Source: Labrenzia sp. THAF82 (GTDB taxonomy: Bacteria; Pseudomonadota; Alphaproteobacteria; Rhizobiales; Stappiaceae). Taken from it: DNA of 64,000 nt. Made by a program: the position numbers and the translations under genes. The notes beneath the pieces were generated by a model that was not told the DNA's origin, made no database searches, and saw only the letters and a program-made list of their open reading frames with translations. Shown here one piece after another: positions 54,095 to 62,799 of this stretch. Numbering within the stretch: the stretch's first letter is position 1; every line of letters begins with the position of its first letter. The stretch is taken from NCBI RefSeq assembly GCF_009363435.1, contig NZ_CP045354.1:2384501-2448500 (forward strand), in the 5' to 3' direction.

Positions 54095-55373
54095 TCAGCT
54101 TGTTCTACCGATTGCTGGCGGCACGGCGCTTGCCATCTCAGCCGCGCTTTTGGTTGCGAACCTGGACTACGGACAGAACCAGATTGAATCGCTGGAACGG
54201 CGTGTCGAACAGGTGTCGTTGCAGGCTGAGGATGCAAGCAAACGCGCCTCGGAAGAAGCGCAGGTCGTCACAGAGCTCAGAGCAAAGATTGAAGAAATCC
54301 AGGCGTCTGCAAATGAACGGGTGGCGAGTGGCGAAAATCTGACGGAATATGCACCGCGCACCGAAGGCAAATTCGGTCTTGGACGCCAAGCTGTTTCCGA
54401 AGAAATCGCAGCATGGGATGTCGATGTCCTGCCGGATGGCCGCGGTCTGCCCGAAGGGCGCGGTGACGCCTATACAGGCGAAGAAGTTTTCGCCGACAAA
54501 TGCGCTTCATGCCACGGCGATTTCGCAGAAGGGGTGGACAACTGGCCAGTTCTGGCAGGCGGTTTTGACACGCTGGCAGACAAGGATCCGGTGAAGACTG
54601 TCGGGTCCTATTGGCCGTACCTATCGACAGTTTGGGACTATGTTCACAGGTCCATGCCATTCGGCGAAGCGCAGACACTCACAGCAGACGAGACATATGC
54701 GATTGTCGCCTACATTCTTTATTCCAACGACCTTGTGGACGACGACTTCGAACTCAGCCACGAAAACTTCGCCGACTTTGAAATGTATAACAAGGATGGC
54801 TTTGTGGTCGATGACCGGCCGGAGCTTGAATACACGAAGTGGCGTGCTGAGCCTTGCATGGAAAACTGCAAGCCAAGCGTTGAAATCACTATGCGCGCGA
54901 CGTTCCTTGATGTGACACCAGAAGATGGTGGCGAGTCGGTCATGAATGATGCCACCGCGCAGGATACGCCGACATTTGTTGCCACTACCGCTGCGCCGGA
55001 AGCCGCGGAGGGAGACACAGAAGTTGCCGCGGCCTCTTCAACGGCCATCGATCCGGCCCTTTTTGCTTCGGGTGAGAAGGTCTTCAAGAAATGCAAAGCC
55101 TGCCACGCTGTTGGTGAGGGCGCGAAAAACAAGTCTGGCCCTCAACTGAACGGTTTGTTCGGCCGCCAGATGGGCTCAGTGGAGGGGTTCAAGTATTCCA
55201 AGGTGTTTGTCGCTGCACACGGTGAAGGCCGGGTCTGGGATGAAGCAGCGTTGGTAGAATTTCTGGCAAAGCCGAGGTCCTACATGAAAGGCACGAAAAT
55301 GGCCTTCTCAGGCTTGAAGAAGGAAGACGACCTTGCCGCGATCACCGCTTATCTGAAGTCGTTCGGAGAGTAG
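54078..55373 (+). CDS. soxD: SoxD, dihaem cytochrome c with membrane anchor and coiled coil
   Basis: 431 residues. An N-terminal hydrophobic helix (about 9-29) is followed by heptad-like, Glu/Arg/Leu-rich sequence (about 33-82), a predicted coiled coil. Then come two cytochrome domains with Cys142-Ala-Ser-Cys145-His and Cys-Lys-Ala-Cys-His near 335. It accepts electrons from SoxC. The anchor plus coiled coil implies membrane attachment of SoxCD. The ATG at 54078 lies inside soxC. Confidence 0.94.
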   Translation: MSKSLNQLVLPIAGGTALAISAALLVANLDYGQNQIESLERRVEQVSLQAEDASKRASEEAQVVTELRAKIEEIQASANERVASGENLTEYAPRTEGKFGLGRQAVSEEIAAWDVDVLPDGRGLPEGRGDAYTGEEVFADKCASCHGDFAEGVDNWPVLAGGFDTLADKDPVKTVGSYWPYLSTVWDYVHRSMPFGEAQTLTADETYAIVAYILYSNDLVDDDFELSHENFADFEMYNKDGFVVDDRPELEYTKWRAEPCMENCKPSVEITMRATFLDVTPEDGGESVMNDATAQDTPTFVATTAAPEAAEGDTEVAAASSTAIDPALFASGEKVFKKCKACHAVGEGAKNKSGPQLNGLFGRQMGSVEGFKYSKVFVAAHGEGRVWDEAALVEFLAKPRSYMKGTKMAFSGLKKEDDLAAITAYLKSFGE

Positions 55374-55379
55374 AGCAAG

Positions 55380-56084
55380 ATGCGCCTCGCTCATCTCCTT
55401 TCAGCAATTGCACTTGCCGCGTTCTGTACAACGGCAATTGCAGATGATTTCGGTGATCCCGCAGCGGGCGAAAAAGTATTTAGAAAGTGCAAGAGCTGTC
55501 ATCAGCTGGGTGAAGGCGCAAAACACCGCATTGGACCGCATCTGAACGGTCTCTTTGGTCGCAGAGCTGCCAGTCACGAATACTTTCGATATTCCAAGGC
55601 CCTGGTACGTGCCGGTACCGGCGGGCTGGAATGGCACGCCGATACACTGGATGCGTTCCTGGAAAGCCCACGCAAGCTTGCAAGCGGCACACGTATGAGC
55701 TTCGCGGGCCTCAAGAAGGCAGAAGACCGGCTGAACCTGATTGCTTACCTTCGGGCGTATTCAGACAGCCCAGCCAACATTCCGGAGGCGGACCCGACGG
55801 CGAGCCCGACTGATCATGACCTTGACCCCGCCATTCTCGCGCTCAAAGGCGATCCGGAATATGGCGAATATCTCAGCAGCGAATGTACGACCTGCCACCA
55901 GGCCGATGGCGGAGATGACGGCATTCCATCCATTGTCCTGTGGCCGGAAGAAGACTTTGTGCTTGCGATGCATGCCTACAAGAACAAGACGCGCGCACAT
56001 CCGGTGATGCAGATGATGGCAGGACGCCTGAACGCGGAGGAGATAGCGGCGCTGGCGGCCTATTTTTCAGCGCTCGAGCAATGA
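55380..56084 (+). CDS. soxE: SoxE, dihaem cytochrome c
   Basis: 234 residues with a signal peptide. First haem at Cys37-Lys-Ser-Cys40-His41, with a likely Met ligand in Gly-Thr-Arg-Met-Ser-Phe; second at Cys-Thr-Thr-Cys-His near 170. The first domain resembles the C-terminal domain of SoxD, so it could be a duplication. In other clusters SoxE is thought to serve SoxF or SoxCD as electron carrier. Six bases after soxD. Confidence 0.9.
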   Translation: MRLAHLLSAIALAAFCTTAIADDFGDPAAGEKVFRKCKSCHQLGEGAKHRIGPHLNGLFGRRAASHEYFRYSKALVRAGTGGLEWHADTLDAFLESPRKLASGTRMSFAGLKKAEDRLNLIAYLRAYSDSPANIPEADPTASPTDHDLDPAILALKGDPEYGEYLSSECTTCHQADGGDDGIPSIVLWPEEDFVLAMHAYKNKTRAHPVMQMMAGRLNAEEIAALAAYFSALEQ

Positions 56085-56106
56085 CAGTGCATTTAGGGAG
56101 GATAAA

Positions 56107-57366
56107 ATGACACTGAACAGACGGCAATTCATAGGCACAACGGCTGCAGTGGCCGCGACCCTATCCGCGCCCATTGTCAGGGCACAAGGGAAACCGCGGG
56201 TGGTGGTTGTTGGCGGTGGCGCCGGTGGTGCGACAGCGGCGCGTTACCTTGCCAAGGACAGCAAGGGTGAAATTGATGTCACCTTGATCGAGCCGACGCG
56301 GAAATACTATACGTGTTTCTTTTCAAACCTTTATCTTGGTGGCTTCAAGGAAATTGAAGACATCGGGCACACTTATGGCGGGCTCGCTGCCGGCGGTGTG
56401 AACGTGGTGCATGACTGGGCTGTTGGCGTTGACCGGGATGCAAAAACCGTAAGCCTGGCCGGCGGCGGCACCGTACCCTATGACAAGCTTATCCTCAGCC
56501 CGGGGATCGATTTTGTCGAAGGCGCTGTTGAGGGTTGGGGCCTCAGCGCGCAAAACGCGATGCCGCACGCTTATAAGGCCGGTTCACAGTCCGAGCTTTT
56601 GAAGGCGCAATTGATGGCAATGCCCGCAGGTGGCACGTTTGCAATGGTGGCACCACCCAATCCTTTTCGTTGTCCACCTGGACCCTATGAGCGTGTCTCG
56701 ATGGTGGCTCACTTCCTGAAACAGAACAATCCAACCGCGAAGATCATCGTTGCGGATCCAAAGCCGAAGTTTTCCAAGATGGCGCTGTTCCAGGAAGGTT
56801 GGGCCAACCACTATGAAGGAATGGTCGATTGGATCGGTGAAGACTTTGGCGGCGGAAACGTCTCGGTCGATCCCTATGCGATGACGGTCACGATTGATGG
56901 TGAGGAAACCAAGGTCGATGTCTGCAATGTGATCCCGGCCATGAAGGCCGGTCGCATTGCCGAACTGGCAGGCGTAACGGATGGCAACTGGGCCCCGGTA
57001 AACGCGGCGGACATGTCGACAAAAGCGGATGCCGACATTTACGTGCTCGGAGATGCCTCAAGTCAGGGCGACATGCCGAAATCCGGCTTCTCGGCAAACT
57101 CGCAGGCAAAGGTGTGTGCAAACGCCGTGCGCGGGGCACTGACCGGTTCCAAGGTCTTCCCGGCGAAATTCTCCAACACCTGCTGGTCTCTCATTGCTCC
57201 CAACGATGGGGTCAAGGTCGGTGCCACTTACGAGGCGACACCGGAAAAAATAGCCAAGGTCGACGGGTTTATCTCCCAGACCGGTGAAAGCGCAGATCTG
57301 CGCAAGGCAACCTACGAGGAGTCTGAGGGCTGGTACTCGGGTATCACCACAGACATGCTCGGGTAG
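56107..57366 (+). CDS. soxF: SoxF, flavocytochrome c sulfide dehydrogenase flavoprotein
   Basis: 419 residues. Tat motif Asn-Arg-Arg-Gln-Phe-Ile-Gly, then Val-Val-Gly-Gly-Gly-Ala-Gly-Gly for FAD. Cys70 in Lys-Tyr-Tyr-Thr-Cys-Phe-Phe-Ser matches the residue that binds FAD covalently in FCSD, and the redox cysteines are seen in Phe-Arg-Cys-Pro-Pro-Gly-Pro-Tyr and Asn-Thr-Cys-Trp. It oxidises sulfide or supports Sox activity, with SoxE as probable electron acceptor. Confidence 0.94.
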   Translation: MTLNRRQFIGTTAAVAATLSAPIVRAQGKPRVVVVGGGAGGATAARYLAKDSKGEIDVTLIEPTRKYYTCFFSNLYLGGFKEIEDIGHTYGGLAAGGVNVVHDWAVGVDRDAKTVSLAGGGTVPYDKLILSPGIDFVEGAVEGWGLSAQNAMPHAYKAGSQSELLKAQLMAMPAGGTFAMVAPPNPFRCPPGPYERVSMVAHFLKQNNPTAKIIVADPKPKFSKMALFQEGWANHYEGMVDWIGEDFGGGNVSVDPYAMTVTIDGEETKVDVCNVIPAMKAGRIAELAGVTDGNWAPVNAADMSTKADADIYVLGDASSQGDMPKSGFSANSQAKVCANAVRGALTGSKVFPAKFSNTCWSLIAPNDGVKVGATYEATPEKIAKVDGFISQTGESADLRKATYEESEGWYSGITTDMLG

Positions 57367-57459
57367 GCCGAAAGCTTGGTGTCCCGGATCGTCGTTGCAA
57401 CGACTGCCCCGGGACACTGCTCCAGGCAAAGCCTGCCCAACCCGAAAGAGGATCAAGCT

Positions 57460-57894
57460 ATGAAAACTGTCGTTCTCGCTGCAACGCTCGGCCTTGCACT
57501 CAGCACCGCCGCCTTGGCCGAAAAACCCTTTACCTATCCGTTCGACGGTTCTTTTGAGGATGCGACCTTTGCGGTCGAAAGCGCGATCGTGGGAAAAGGG
57601 CTGGTCATCGACTATGTCAGTCATGTCGGGGCAATGCTCAACCGGACCGGATCGGATGTCGGCAGCGATGCGACGATCTTCAAGAATGCAGACATCTTCC
57701 TGTTCTGCTCTGCCGTGATTTCACGGCAGGTCATGGAAAAGGATCCGATGAACATCACGCATTGTCCTTATGGGATCTTTGTCATGGAGACCGATGAAGG
57801 TGTGATGATCGGGCACAAGGATTATCCGGACGGGTCCATGCAGGCCGTGGAGAACCTGATGCAGCAGATCGTTGCAGAGGCTGTTGGCAACTGA
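57460..57894 (+). CDS. Secreted DUF302 protein
   Basis: 144 residues: signal peptide of about 20 residues, then a DUF302 domain with Ser-Phe-Glu-Asp-Ala, Gly-Leu-Val-Ile-Asp-Tyr and His-Cys-Pro-Tyr-Gly-Ile-Phe-Val-Met. GAGG lies before the ATG at 57460; a longer form from 57376 lacks a signal. It lies 94 bases after soxF and touches hemA. The two cysteines (Leu-Phe-Cys-Ser and His-Cys-Pro) may bind a cofactor or a sulfur species. The role in sulfur oxidation is not established. Confidence 0.82.
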   Translation: MKTVVLAATLGLALSTAALAEKPFTYPFDGSFEDATFAVESAIVGKGLVIDYVSHVGAMLNRTGSDVGSDATIFKNADIFLFCSAVISRQVMEKDPMNITHCPYGIFVMETDEGVMIGHKDYPDGSMQAVENLMQQIVAEAVGN

Positions 57895-59108
57895 TGGATT
57901 ACGGCGCTTTTTTCCGATCCGAGCTGAATTCGCTCCGCGAGGCAGGCAACTATCGTGCCTTTGCCGAGCTTGAACGCCATTGCGGCAGGTTCCCAAGCGC
58001 GACCTGCCACAATGGCCCTGGTGAGGTCACCATCTGGTGCTCGAATGACTATCTGGGCATGGGCCAGCATCCAGCAGTGCTGAGCGCGATGCACGATGCG
58101 CTCGACAGGTGCGGTGCGGGTGCGGGCGGAACCCGAAACATATCCGGCAATACGCATGACCATGCGTTGCTGGAAGCCGAAATTGCAGATCTTCACAGCA
58201 AGGAAGCCGCACTGCTGTTCACGTCCGGTTATGTGGCAAACTGGTCGGCACTTGGAACACTGGCGTCTCGTATTCCGGATTGCGTGGTTTTGTCCGACGC
58301 TTTGAACCACGCGTCCATGATCGAAGGTATCCGTCACAGCCGCGCCCGGAAGGTCATCTGGAAACACAATGATCTGGTTGATCTGGAAGCCAGGCTTGCG
58401 GAGCTGCCTGTTGAACAACCAAAGCTCATCGCGTTCGAAAGCGTTTATTCAATGGATGGTGATATTGCGCCGGTTGGAGCAATTTGCGATCTGGCGGACC
58501 GATATGGCGCCATGACTTATCTTGATGAAGTGCACGCGGTTGGTCTCTATGGTCCACGCGGCGGTGGGATCGCTGAGCGGGAAGGGCTTATGGACCGCCT
58601 GACAGTGATTGAAGGAACGCTTGGAAAGGCTTTTGGTGTTGTCGGTGGCTACATATCGGCTTCAGCGGAGCTCTGTGATTTTGTGCGCTCCTTCTCCAGT
58701 GGGTTCATTTTCACTACCGCATTACCGCCTGCAGTCGCAGCCGGCGCGGCGGCTTCGATGAGACATCTGAAGAACAGCAATGTCGAGCGTCTTCAACAAC
58801 AAGCCAATGTGGCTCAGGTGAGACGCCGTTTCGATGCCATAGGGCTGCCTCACCTTGACAATCCGAGCCATATTATCCCGGTGATGGTAGGCGACCCGGT
58901 CAAGTGCAAGCTGATTTCCGACGTGTTGATGAAAGATCACAAGATCTACATTCAACCGATCAATTATCCGACCGTGCCCAAAGGCACCGAACGGCTGCGC
59001 ATCACGCCGTCGCCCGTTCACACCGCTTCGGATATTGATCACCTCGTCTCGGCGCTAGAAGCGTTGTGGACACGATGCGAGCTGGCCCGCCGTCCGGTCG
59101 CTGCTTAG
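57894..59108 (+). CDS. hemA: 5-Aminolevulinate synthase
   Basis: 404 residues, ALAS family length. It condenses glycine with succinyl-CoA, the first step of haem synthesis by the C4 route. PLP Lys245 lies in [10 protein letters not shown]211 in Tyr-Leu-Asp-Glu-Val-His, and the [12 protein letters not shown] motif at about 74-85. Its first base is shared with the last base of the DUF302 gene. Location at the end of the sox operon suggests a dedicated copy that supports the five cytochromes encoded here. Confidence 0.96.
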   Translation: MDYGAFFRSELNSLREAGNYRAFAELERHCGRFPSATCHNGPGEVTIWCSNDYLGMGQHPAVLSAMHDALDRCGAGAGGTRNISGNTHDHALLEAEIADLHSKEAALLFTSGYVANWSALGTLASRIPDCVVLSDALNHASMIEGIRHSRARKVIWKHNDLVDLEARLAELPVEQPKLIAFESVYSMDGDIAPVGAICDLADRYGAMTYLDEVHAVGLYGPRGGGIAEREGLMDRLTVIEGTLGKAFGVVGGYISASAELCDFVRSFSSGFIFTTALPPAVAAGAAASMRHLKNSNVERLQQQANVAQVRRRFDAIGLPHLDNPSHIIPVMVGDPVKCKLISDVLMKDHKIYIQPINYPTVPKGTERLRITPSPVHTASDIDHLVSALEALWTRCELARRPVAA

Positions 59109-59117
59109 GCGGCCAGA

Positions 59118-60068
59118 CTATTCAAACTCCATCTGCTCATAGACGCGGCCGGCGTTTTTTGTCGCAAGTTCTTCAAATGTGTCCAGGTGCGCGTAGGGCG
59201 ACTGGTCCACATAGTAGGCGTCGGCCAGGTCACCACCGTCTTCAAGATGGTCTCCGATCTTGCTGCGCAGATAGAGCAGGTAGTCACGGGTGTAGCGGCG
59301 AACCTGAGCCATATTTGTCGGGTGGCCGTGGCCCGGGATGACATAAGTTGCATTCAGTGCTTCAAATCCGTTTTCCCAGGTCTCAAGCCAGTCCGCGACA
59401 ATTGTATCTTCAAAAATCGGCAGCATGCGCTCGTGAAACGCCATGTCGCCTGCGATAACAAGGCTTTGTTCCGGCAGCCAGACTTGCGTGTCACCGGGCC
59501 CGTGTGCCGGGCCCAGATGAAGAACCTCGATGCGGAAATTACCCATTTCGATGACGCGTTTGTCTTCAAATGTTTCGGTTGGCGGAGCGACAAACGTTCC
59601 TTCCGCCTTGTCCCGGTTGTATCTTTTCATGCCCTCGAGGATCTGGTTGCCGCGTTCCTCGATTTCATGGGCTGCGTCGACATGCGCAAGAATGGGAACC
59701 CCTTGCTCTGCCCAATAGGAGTTGCCGAGCATTGCATGCCCCTGGCCGTTTTCATCAATGACAAGCTTAACCGGCTGGTCGGTCACGACGTTGATTTCCC
59801 GGTGGAGAGCTTTGGCAAGAATGTAAGCTGCACCGCCGTTGATGACGATCACGCCATCTCCGGTAACGATGAAGCTCAAGTTGTTGTTGTGACCGGAGTT
59901 TTCGTAAGTTGGCGGAGCTGTCGCGCCAATGGCCGACCAGACATGAGGTATCACTTCGACCGGCTTTGAATAGAGCGCTGATCCCGGATATTGATCTGGA
60001 ATGTCTTCGCTGGCATGCGCTGAAAAGGCAAGGCTGATGGAAAGGAGCAGTCCGACAAAACGCATCAT
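59118..60068 (-). CDS. SoxH-like MBL-fold hydrolase with altered metal motif
   Basis: 316 residues, signal peptide, metallo-beta-lactamase fold. In place of the canonical His-x-His-x-Asp-His the sequence reads Glu106-Asn-Gly-Gln-Gly-His111, leaving only the last His; the other ligands are present as His189 (Ala-His-Gly-Pro-Gly-Asp), Asp208 and Gly-His-Gly-His249. It therefore may bind one zinc or none. It resembles the SoxG/SoxH hydrolases found at the end of some sox clusters. It overlaps the upstream MBL gene by four bases. Confidence 0.85.
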   Translation of the reverse strand: MMRFVGLLLSISLAFSAHASEDIPDQYPGSALYSKPVEVIPHVWSAIGATAPPTYENSGHNNNLSFIVTGDGVIVINGGAAYILAKALHREINVVTDQPVKLVIDENGQGHAMLGNSYWAEQGVPILAHVDAAHEIEERGNQILEGMKRYNRDKAEGTFVAPPTETFEDKRVIEMGNFRIEVLHLGPAHGPGDTQVWLPEQSLVIAGDMAFHERMLPIFEDTIVADWLETWENGFEALNATYVIPGHGHPTNMAQVRRYTRDYLLYLRSKIGDHLEDGGDLADAYYVDQSPYAHLDTFEELATKNAGRVYEQMEFE

Positions 60069-60982
60069 ATGGCCTCCGGAAGAAAACGATAGCCGCCAGC
60101 AGCGCGTTCAACACGCCCGATCCCGCCAGACGGCAGATGAAAGCCTGCCAGTTTCAAATCGTCGGCAATGATGCGGTCCAACAATGCGATACGGGTTGAG
60201 GCTGCGACTTCTGCGTCCTGGTCAGAACCACTCGGCCATTCCGGCTTCATGAATGCAACATGGTGGTTGCCGATAGCGTCTCCGACGATCAGCGCAGCTT
60301 CAGAACCGCTGCGGACCTCGAAACTCATATGCCCAGGTGTGTGGCCAGGTGTCGAAACAGCCTGGATGCCGGGCAGGACTTCCTGGTCTCCATCAAAGAA
60401 TTCGACTGAGTTCTCAATGGCTTCGAACCGGCGTTTTGCGCCGACGGCCATCGCAGCTCGTGCTTCTCCAATCGTGTTGACTGTTTCAGGGTTCCACCAA
60501 TAGTCCCACTCTGCGCGGCTGATCATGTAGGTTGCCTCATAAAACAGGGGATCATCGAATTCATCGAGCAGCCCCCAGATATGATCTGGATGGGCGTGCG
60601 TGAAAACGACATGTGTGACATCTTCCGGCGCAATTCCACTCAGCTCCAAACCTTCCAGAAGCTTGCCTGCCGAAGGTTGGAAATCAGGGCCCGAGCCAAC
60701 ATCGAACAAGACTGTTTTGTCTTCATCCCGGTAGAGCGAAACGTTGCAATCCGGTTTCAATGTCGCTTCGGAAATACCGGCCTCTTTCAAAAGCGGCGCG
60801 AGTTCGTCCCAGGGCATAGGCTCGAAGACAAAACTGCCCGGAAGCGTCAGATGCCCGTCGCTTACCGTCGTCAAAACTCCGTTTCCGATGGAGAGTTCGG
60901 CCTTTGCCAACCGTCCAAACTGAAGGGACACGGGCAAGGCGGCGCAACCTGACAGGAAGGCGCGACGGGATAGGGGCATCAT
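60065..60982 (-). CDS. MBL-fold metallohydrolase, Tat-exported
   Basis: 305 residues. Tat-type signal Ser-Arg-Arg-Ala-Phe-Leu-Ser-Gly. The zinc motif is canonical: His129-Ala-His131-Pro-Asp133-His134, then Pro-Gly-His-Thr-Pro-Gly-His and Gly-Asp-Ala-Ile-Gly-Asn. Thus it should hold two zinc ions, unlike its operon partner downstream. It is the first gene of a two-gene leftward operon with a candidate SoxR site 18 bases upstream. Possible substrates are thioesters or persulfides, by analogy with SoxG/SoxH; not proven. Confidence 0.87.
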   Translation of the reverse strand: MMPLSRRAFLSGCAALPVSLQFGRLAKAELSIGNGVLTTVSDGHLTLPGSFVFEPMPWDELAPLLKEAGISEATLKPDCNVSLYRDEDKTVLFDVGSGPDFQPSAGKLLEGLELSGIAPEDVTHVVFTHAHPDHIWGLLDEFDDPLFYEATYMISRAEWDYWWNPETVNTIGEARAAMAVGAKRRFEAIENSVEFFDGDQEVLPGIQAVSTPGHTPGHMSFEVRSGSEAALIVGDAIGNHHVAFMKPEWPSGSDQDAEVAASTRIALLDRIIADDLKLAGFHLPSGGIGRVERAAGGYRFLPEAI

Positions 60983-60999
60983 ACAAAACCTCTAATTAA

Positions 61000-61015
61000 A
61001 TTCTTATATTTGAAT
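61000..61015. promoter_or_regulatory. Candidate SoxR site D (upstream of the MBL operon)
   Basis: ATTC-N8-GAAT with flanks TTAA and ATGT, directly in front of the leftward MBL gene. It matches sites A and C in both half-sites and in spacing, and the flank ATGT matches site A. The rest of the 280-base gap up to 61261 holds no gene; TTGACCT / AGGTCAA (61138-61157) is a short hairpin. Confidence 0.65.
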
Positions 61016-61261
61016 ATGTATGAAATATGATGCTTGCACAAGCTCAAATGACGTCGAGAAAGCCAAAGATGTCCTCAACGGCAGGCTCTGATCCGGCCAG
61101 GCAAAGTCATGCAATTCTGTGAGATGCAGTGCAGAATTTGACCTCAGAAAAGGTCAAGCCTGAAATTGGCGGGAGGCCGAAGGGGGCATTCGGGAAAGTT
61201 TCTGCGGACCTTTGTTTGATGCCGCAGATTTGCCGCAAGGACACTCTCTCCAAAGGTGCAG

Positions 61262-62455
61262 TCAGGTCAGTTCAGGGCTGAGCTCGATCTTTGAAAACGA
61301 ACCGGCAGCCGAAAGACCGCCATTCGCCACTGAGCGTTCGTCTGATCTTGAAATCTGGGTTTTCTTCCGACGTTCCCGAGGGGAAAGGCCGTATTTTTCC
61401 CTGTAGACGCGGGCAAAGTGGGCTTGGTCGACAAAGCCGGTTGAAAAGGCAACCTGTGCAACTGCCATCCTGGTCTTGCGCAGCAATTCGTCAGCCTTGT
61501 GAAGACGGATATCCATGTAATAGCGCATCACGCCGATCCCGAGATCCGACTTGAAATTGCGTTGCAGTTTCCGAGAACTGACACCCGCCAGCATGGCCAT
61601 TTGATCAAGCGTCAGAAGATCGGTGACATGGCTTTCCATCAGTTCGACGGCAGCCGTGACGCAGCTGTTGACGCCTGTGTTACTGCCCAGATATCTGGAT
61701 CGGAGCGGTTCGTCCTGACCACGCATACCGCTGTGTACGAGCCAGTCGCTGACCTTGCCGGCAAGCTCTGCACCTTGTTCCGATTTCACGAGCGCCAGCA
61801 TCATGTCCAAGGAAGCAACGCCACCTGCACAGGTGTACCTGTTGCGGTCGATCACAAACAAACGCTGTTCAAGAAAATAAGCATCGGAGAGGGCATTGAG
61901 TTCTTCGAAATGTTCCCAATGAACCGTGAACCGCCGATCATTCATCAGTCCGGCTTTTGCCAATAGAGCTCCGCCCCCGGAGATGCCGCCCAGATCAACA
62001 CCATGTGCTGCAAGCTTGCGCAGCTGGGCAAAAAGACTGGCGTTTTCGGCATCACCCAGATTGCTGCCGGCGACGACAAGAAGCAGGTCCACCTGATTTG
62101 TCAGAATCCCAAGCGGCTCGGTTTCAAAGTAAGCGCCGCAAGTTGCGCGCGCCTTGCCGGCATTGTGCGAATAGTAGGTAACGCTGAAAAGATCTGAGCC
62201 ACTAAGAAGATTAGCCGCCCTAAGAGGTTCGGTCGCCGAGGCGACGGACATCAACGCATAACCATCGACGAGCAGAAACCCGATCTTTCGATGCTGCTTT
62301 TCAGTTTTTGCATCGAACCCGTCCTTGGTGGACCTTTCTTGGGGGCTCTTTGTCAGCGAACAGCTTTCTCGCAAGGACACCCGCGTCTGGGCACCATCAC
62401 CTTCTCTCAATTCGATTTCGTGGCTTTGGATCGGATTCAGAAAGGCTTCATTCAT
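61262..62455 (-). CDS. GlxA-family AraC regulator with DJ-1-like domain
   Basis: 397 residues. Residues about 55-230 form a DJ-1/PfpI-like domain whose elbow reads Gly-Gly-Ile-Ser-Gly-Gly-Gly, without the catalytic Cys; the C-terminal 100 residues hold AraC helix-turn-helix units ending Gly-Phe-Val-Asp-Gln-Ala-His-Phe-Ala-Arg-Val-Tyr. This is the build of GbdR/CdhR-type regulators of quaternary-amine or arginine catabolism; the first 50 residues are an unordered leader. The start is uncertain; an ATG lies at the first residue only. Target unknown. Confidence 0.84.
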   Translation of the reverse strand: MNEAFLNPIQSHEIELREGDGAQTRVSLRESCSLTKSPQERSTKDGFDAKTEKQHRKIGFLLVDGYALMSVASATEPLRAANLLSGSDLFSVTYYSHNAGKARATCGAYFETEPLGILTNQVDLLLVVAGSNLGDAENASLFAQLRKLAAHGVDLGGISGGGALLAKAGLMNDRRFTVHWEHFEELNALSDAYFLEQRLFVIDRNRYTCAGGVASLDMMLALVKSEQGAELAGKVSDWLVHSGMRGQDEPLRSRYLGSNTGVNSCVTAAVELMESHVTDLLTLDQMAMLAGVSSRKLQRNFKSDLGIGVMRYYMDIRLHKADELLRKTRMAVAQVAFSTGFVDQAHFARVYREKYGLSPRERRKKTQISRSDERSVANGGLSAAGSFSKIELSPELT

Positions 62456-62799
62456 CTCATGACACCAGTCGTTCTTTGCGCGGAGCGGTTCTTTCCGCTG
62501 ACAGAGCCAAATGGGTCCAGCTTGTGCCAGGCGGCTCGCTATTCTCTTTCGTCATCTTACGCGTTCTAACAACCGACTGGGCGCATTTCTGCGGTTTCAA
62601 CGACATCGGACTTTCAACACGAAGACCTGCTTGTGAAATTTTCTCCAATAATTTCACGTGATGAGATGAAAAAATCAACCGATTTTTCATTTCGCATTTG
62701 ATTGCTCTCAGCAATTTGATCTCGTTTGTGCCTGAAACGGTCGATTTTCTGACCATGGCACAGATGCAAACATGCGCATAGAACCACAATCCGCCATGG
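62456..62799. other. Intergenic region with repeats, 344 bp
   Basis: AT-rich promoter region of the GlxA-type gene. An inverted repeat ATGAAAAAATC-AACC-GATTTTTCAT (about 62664-62688) has one bulged base, and a direct repeat near ATTTGATTGCT / CAATTTGATCT follows. These may be regulator sites; no small gene is evident. Confidence 0.35.

Noticed and set aside
59187..59969. Plus-strand open frame of 260 codons
   Set aside because: It is antisense to the SoxH-like gene, which has clear MBL motifs.
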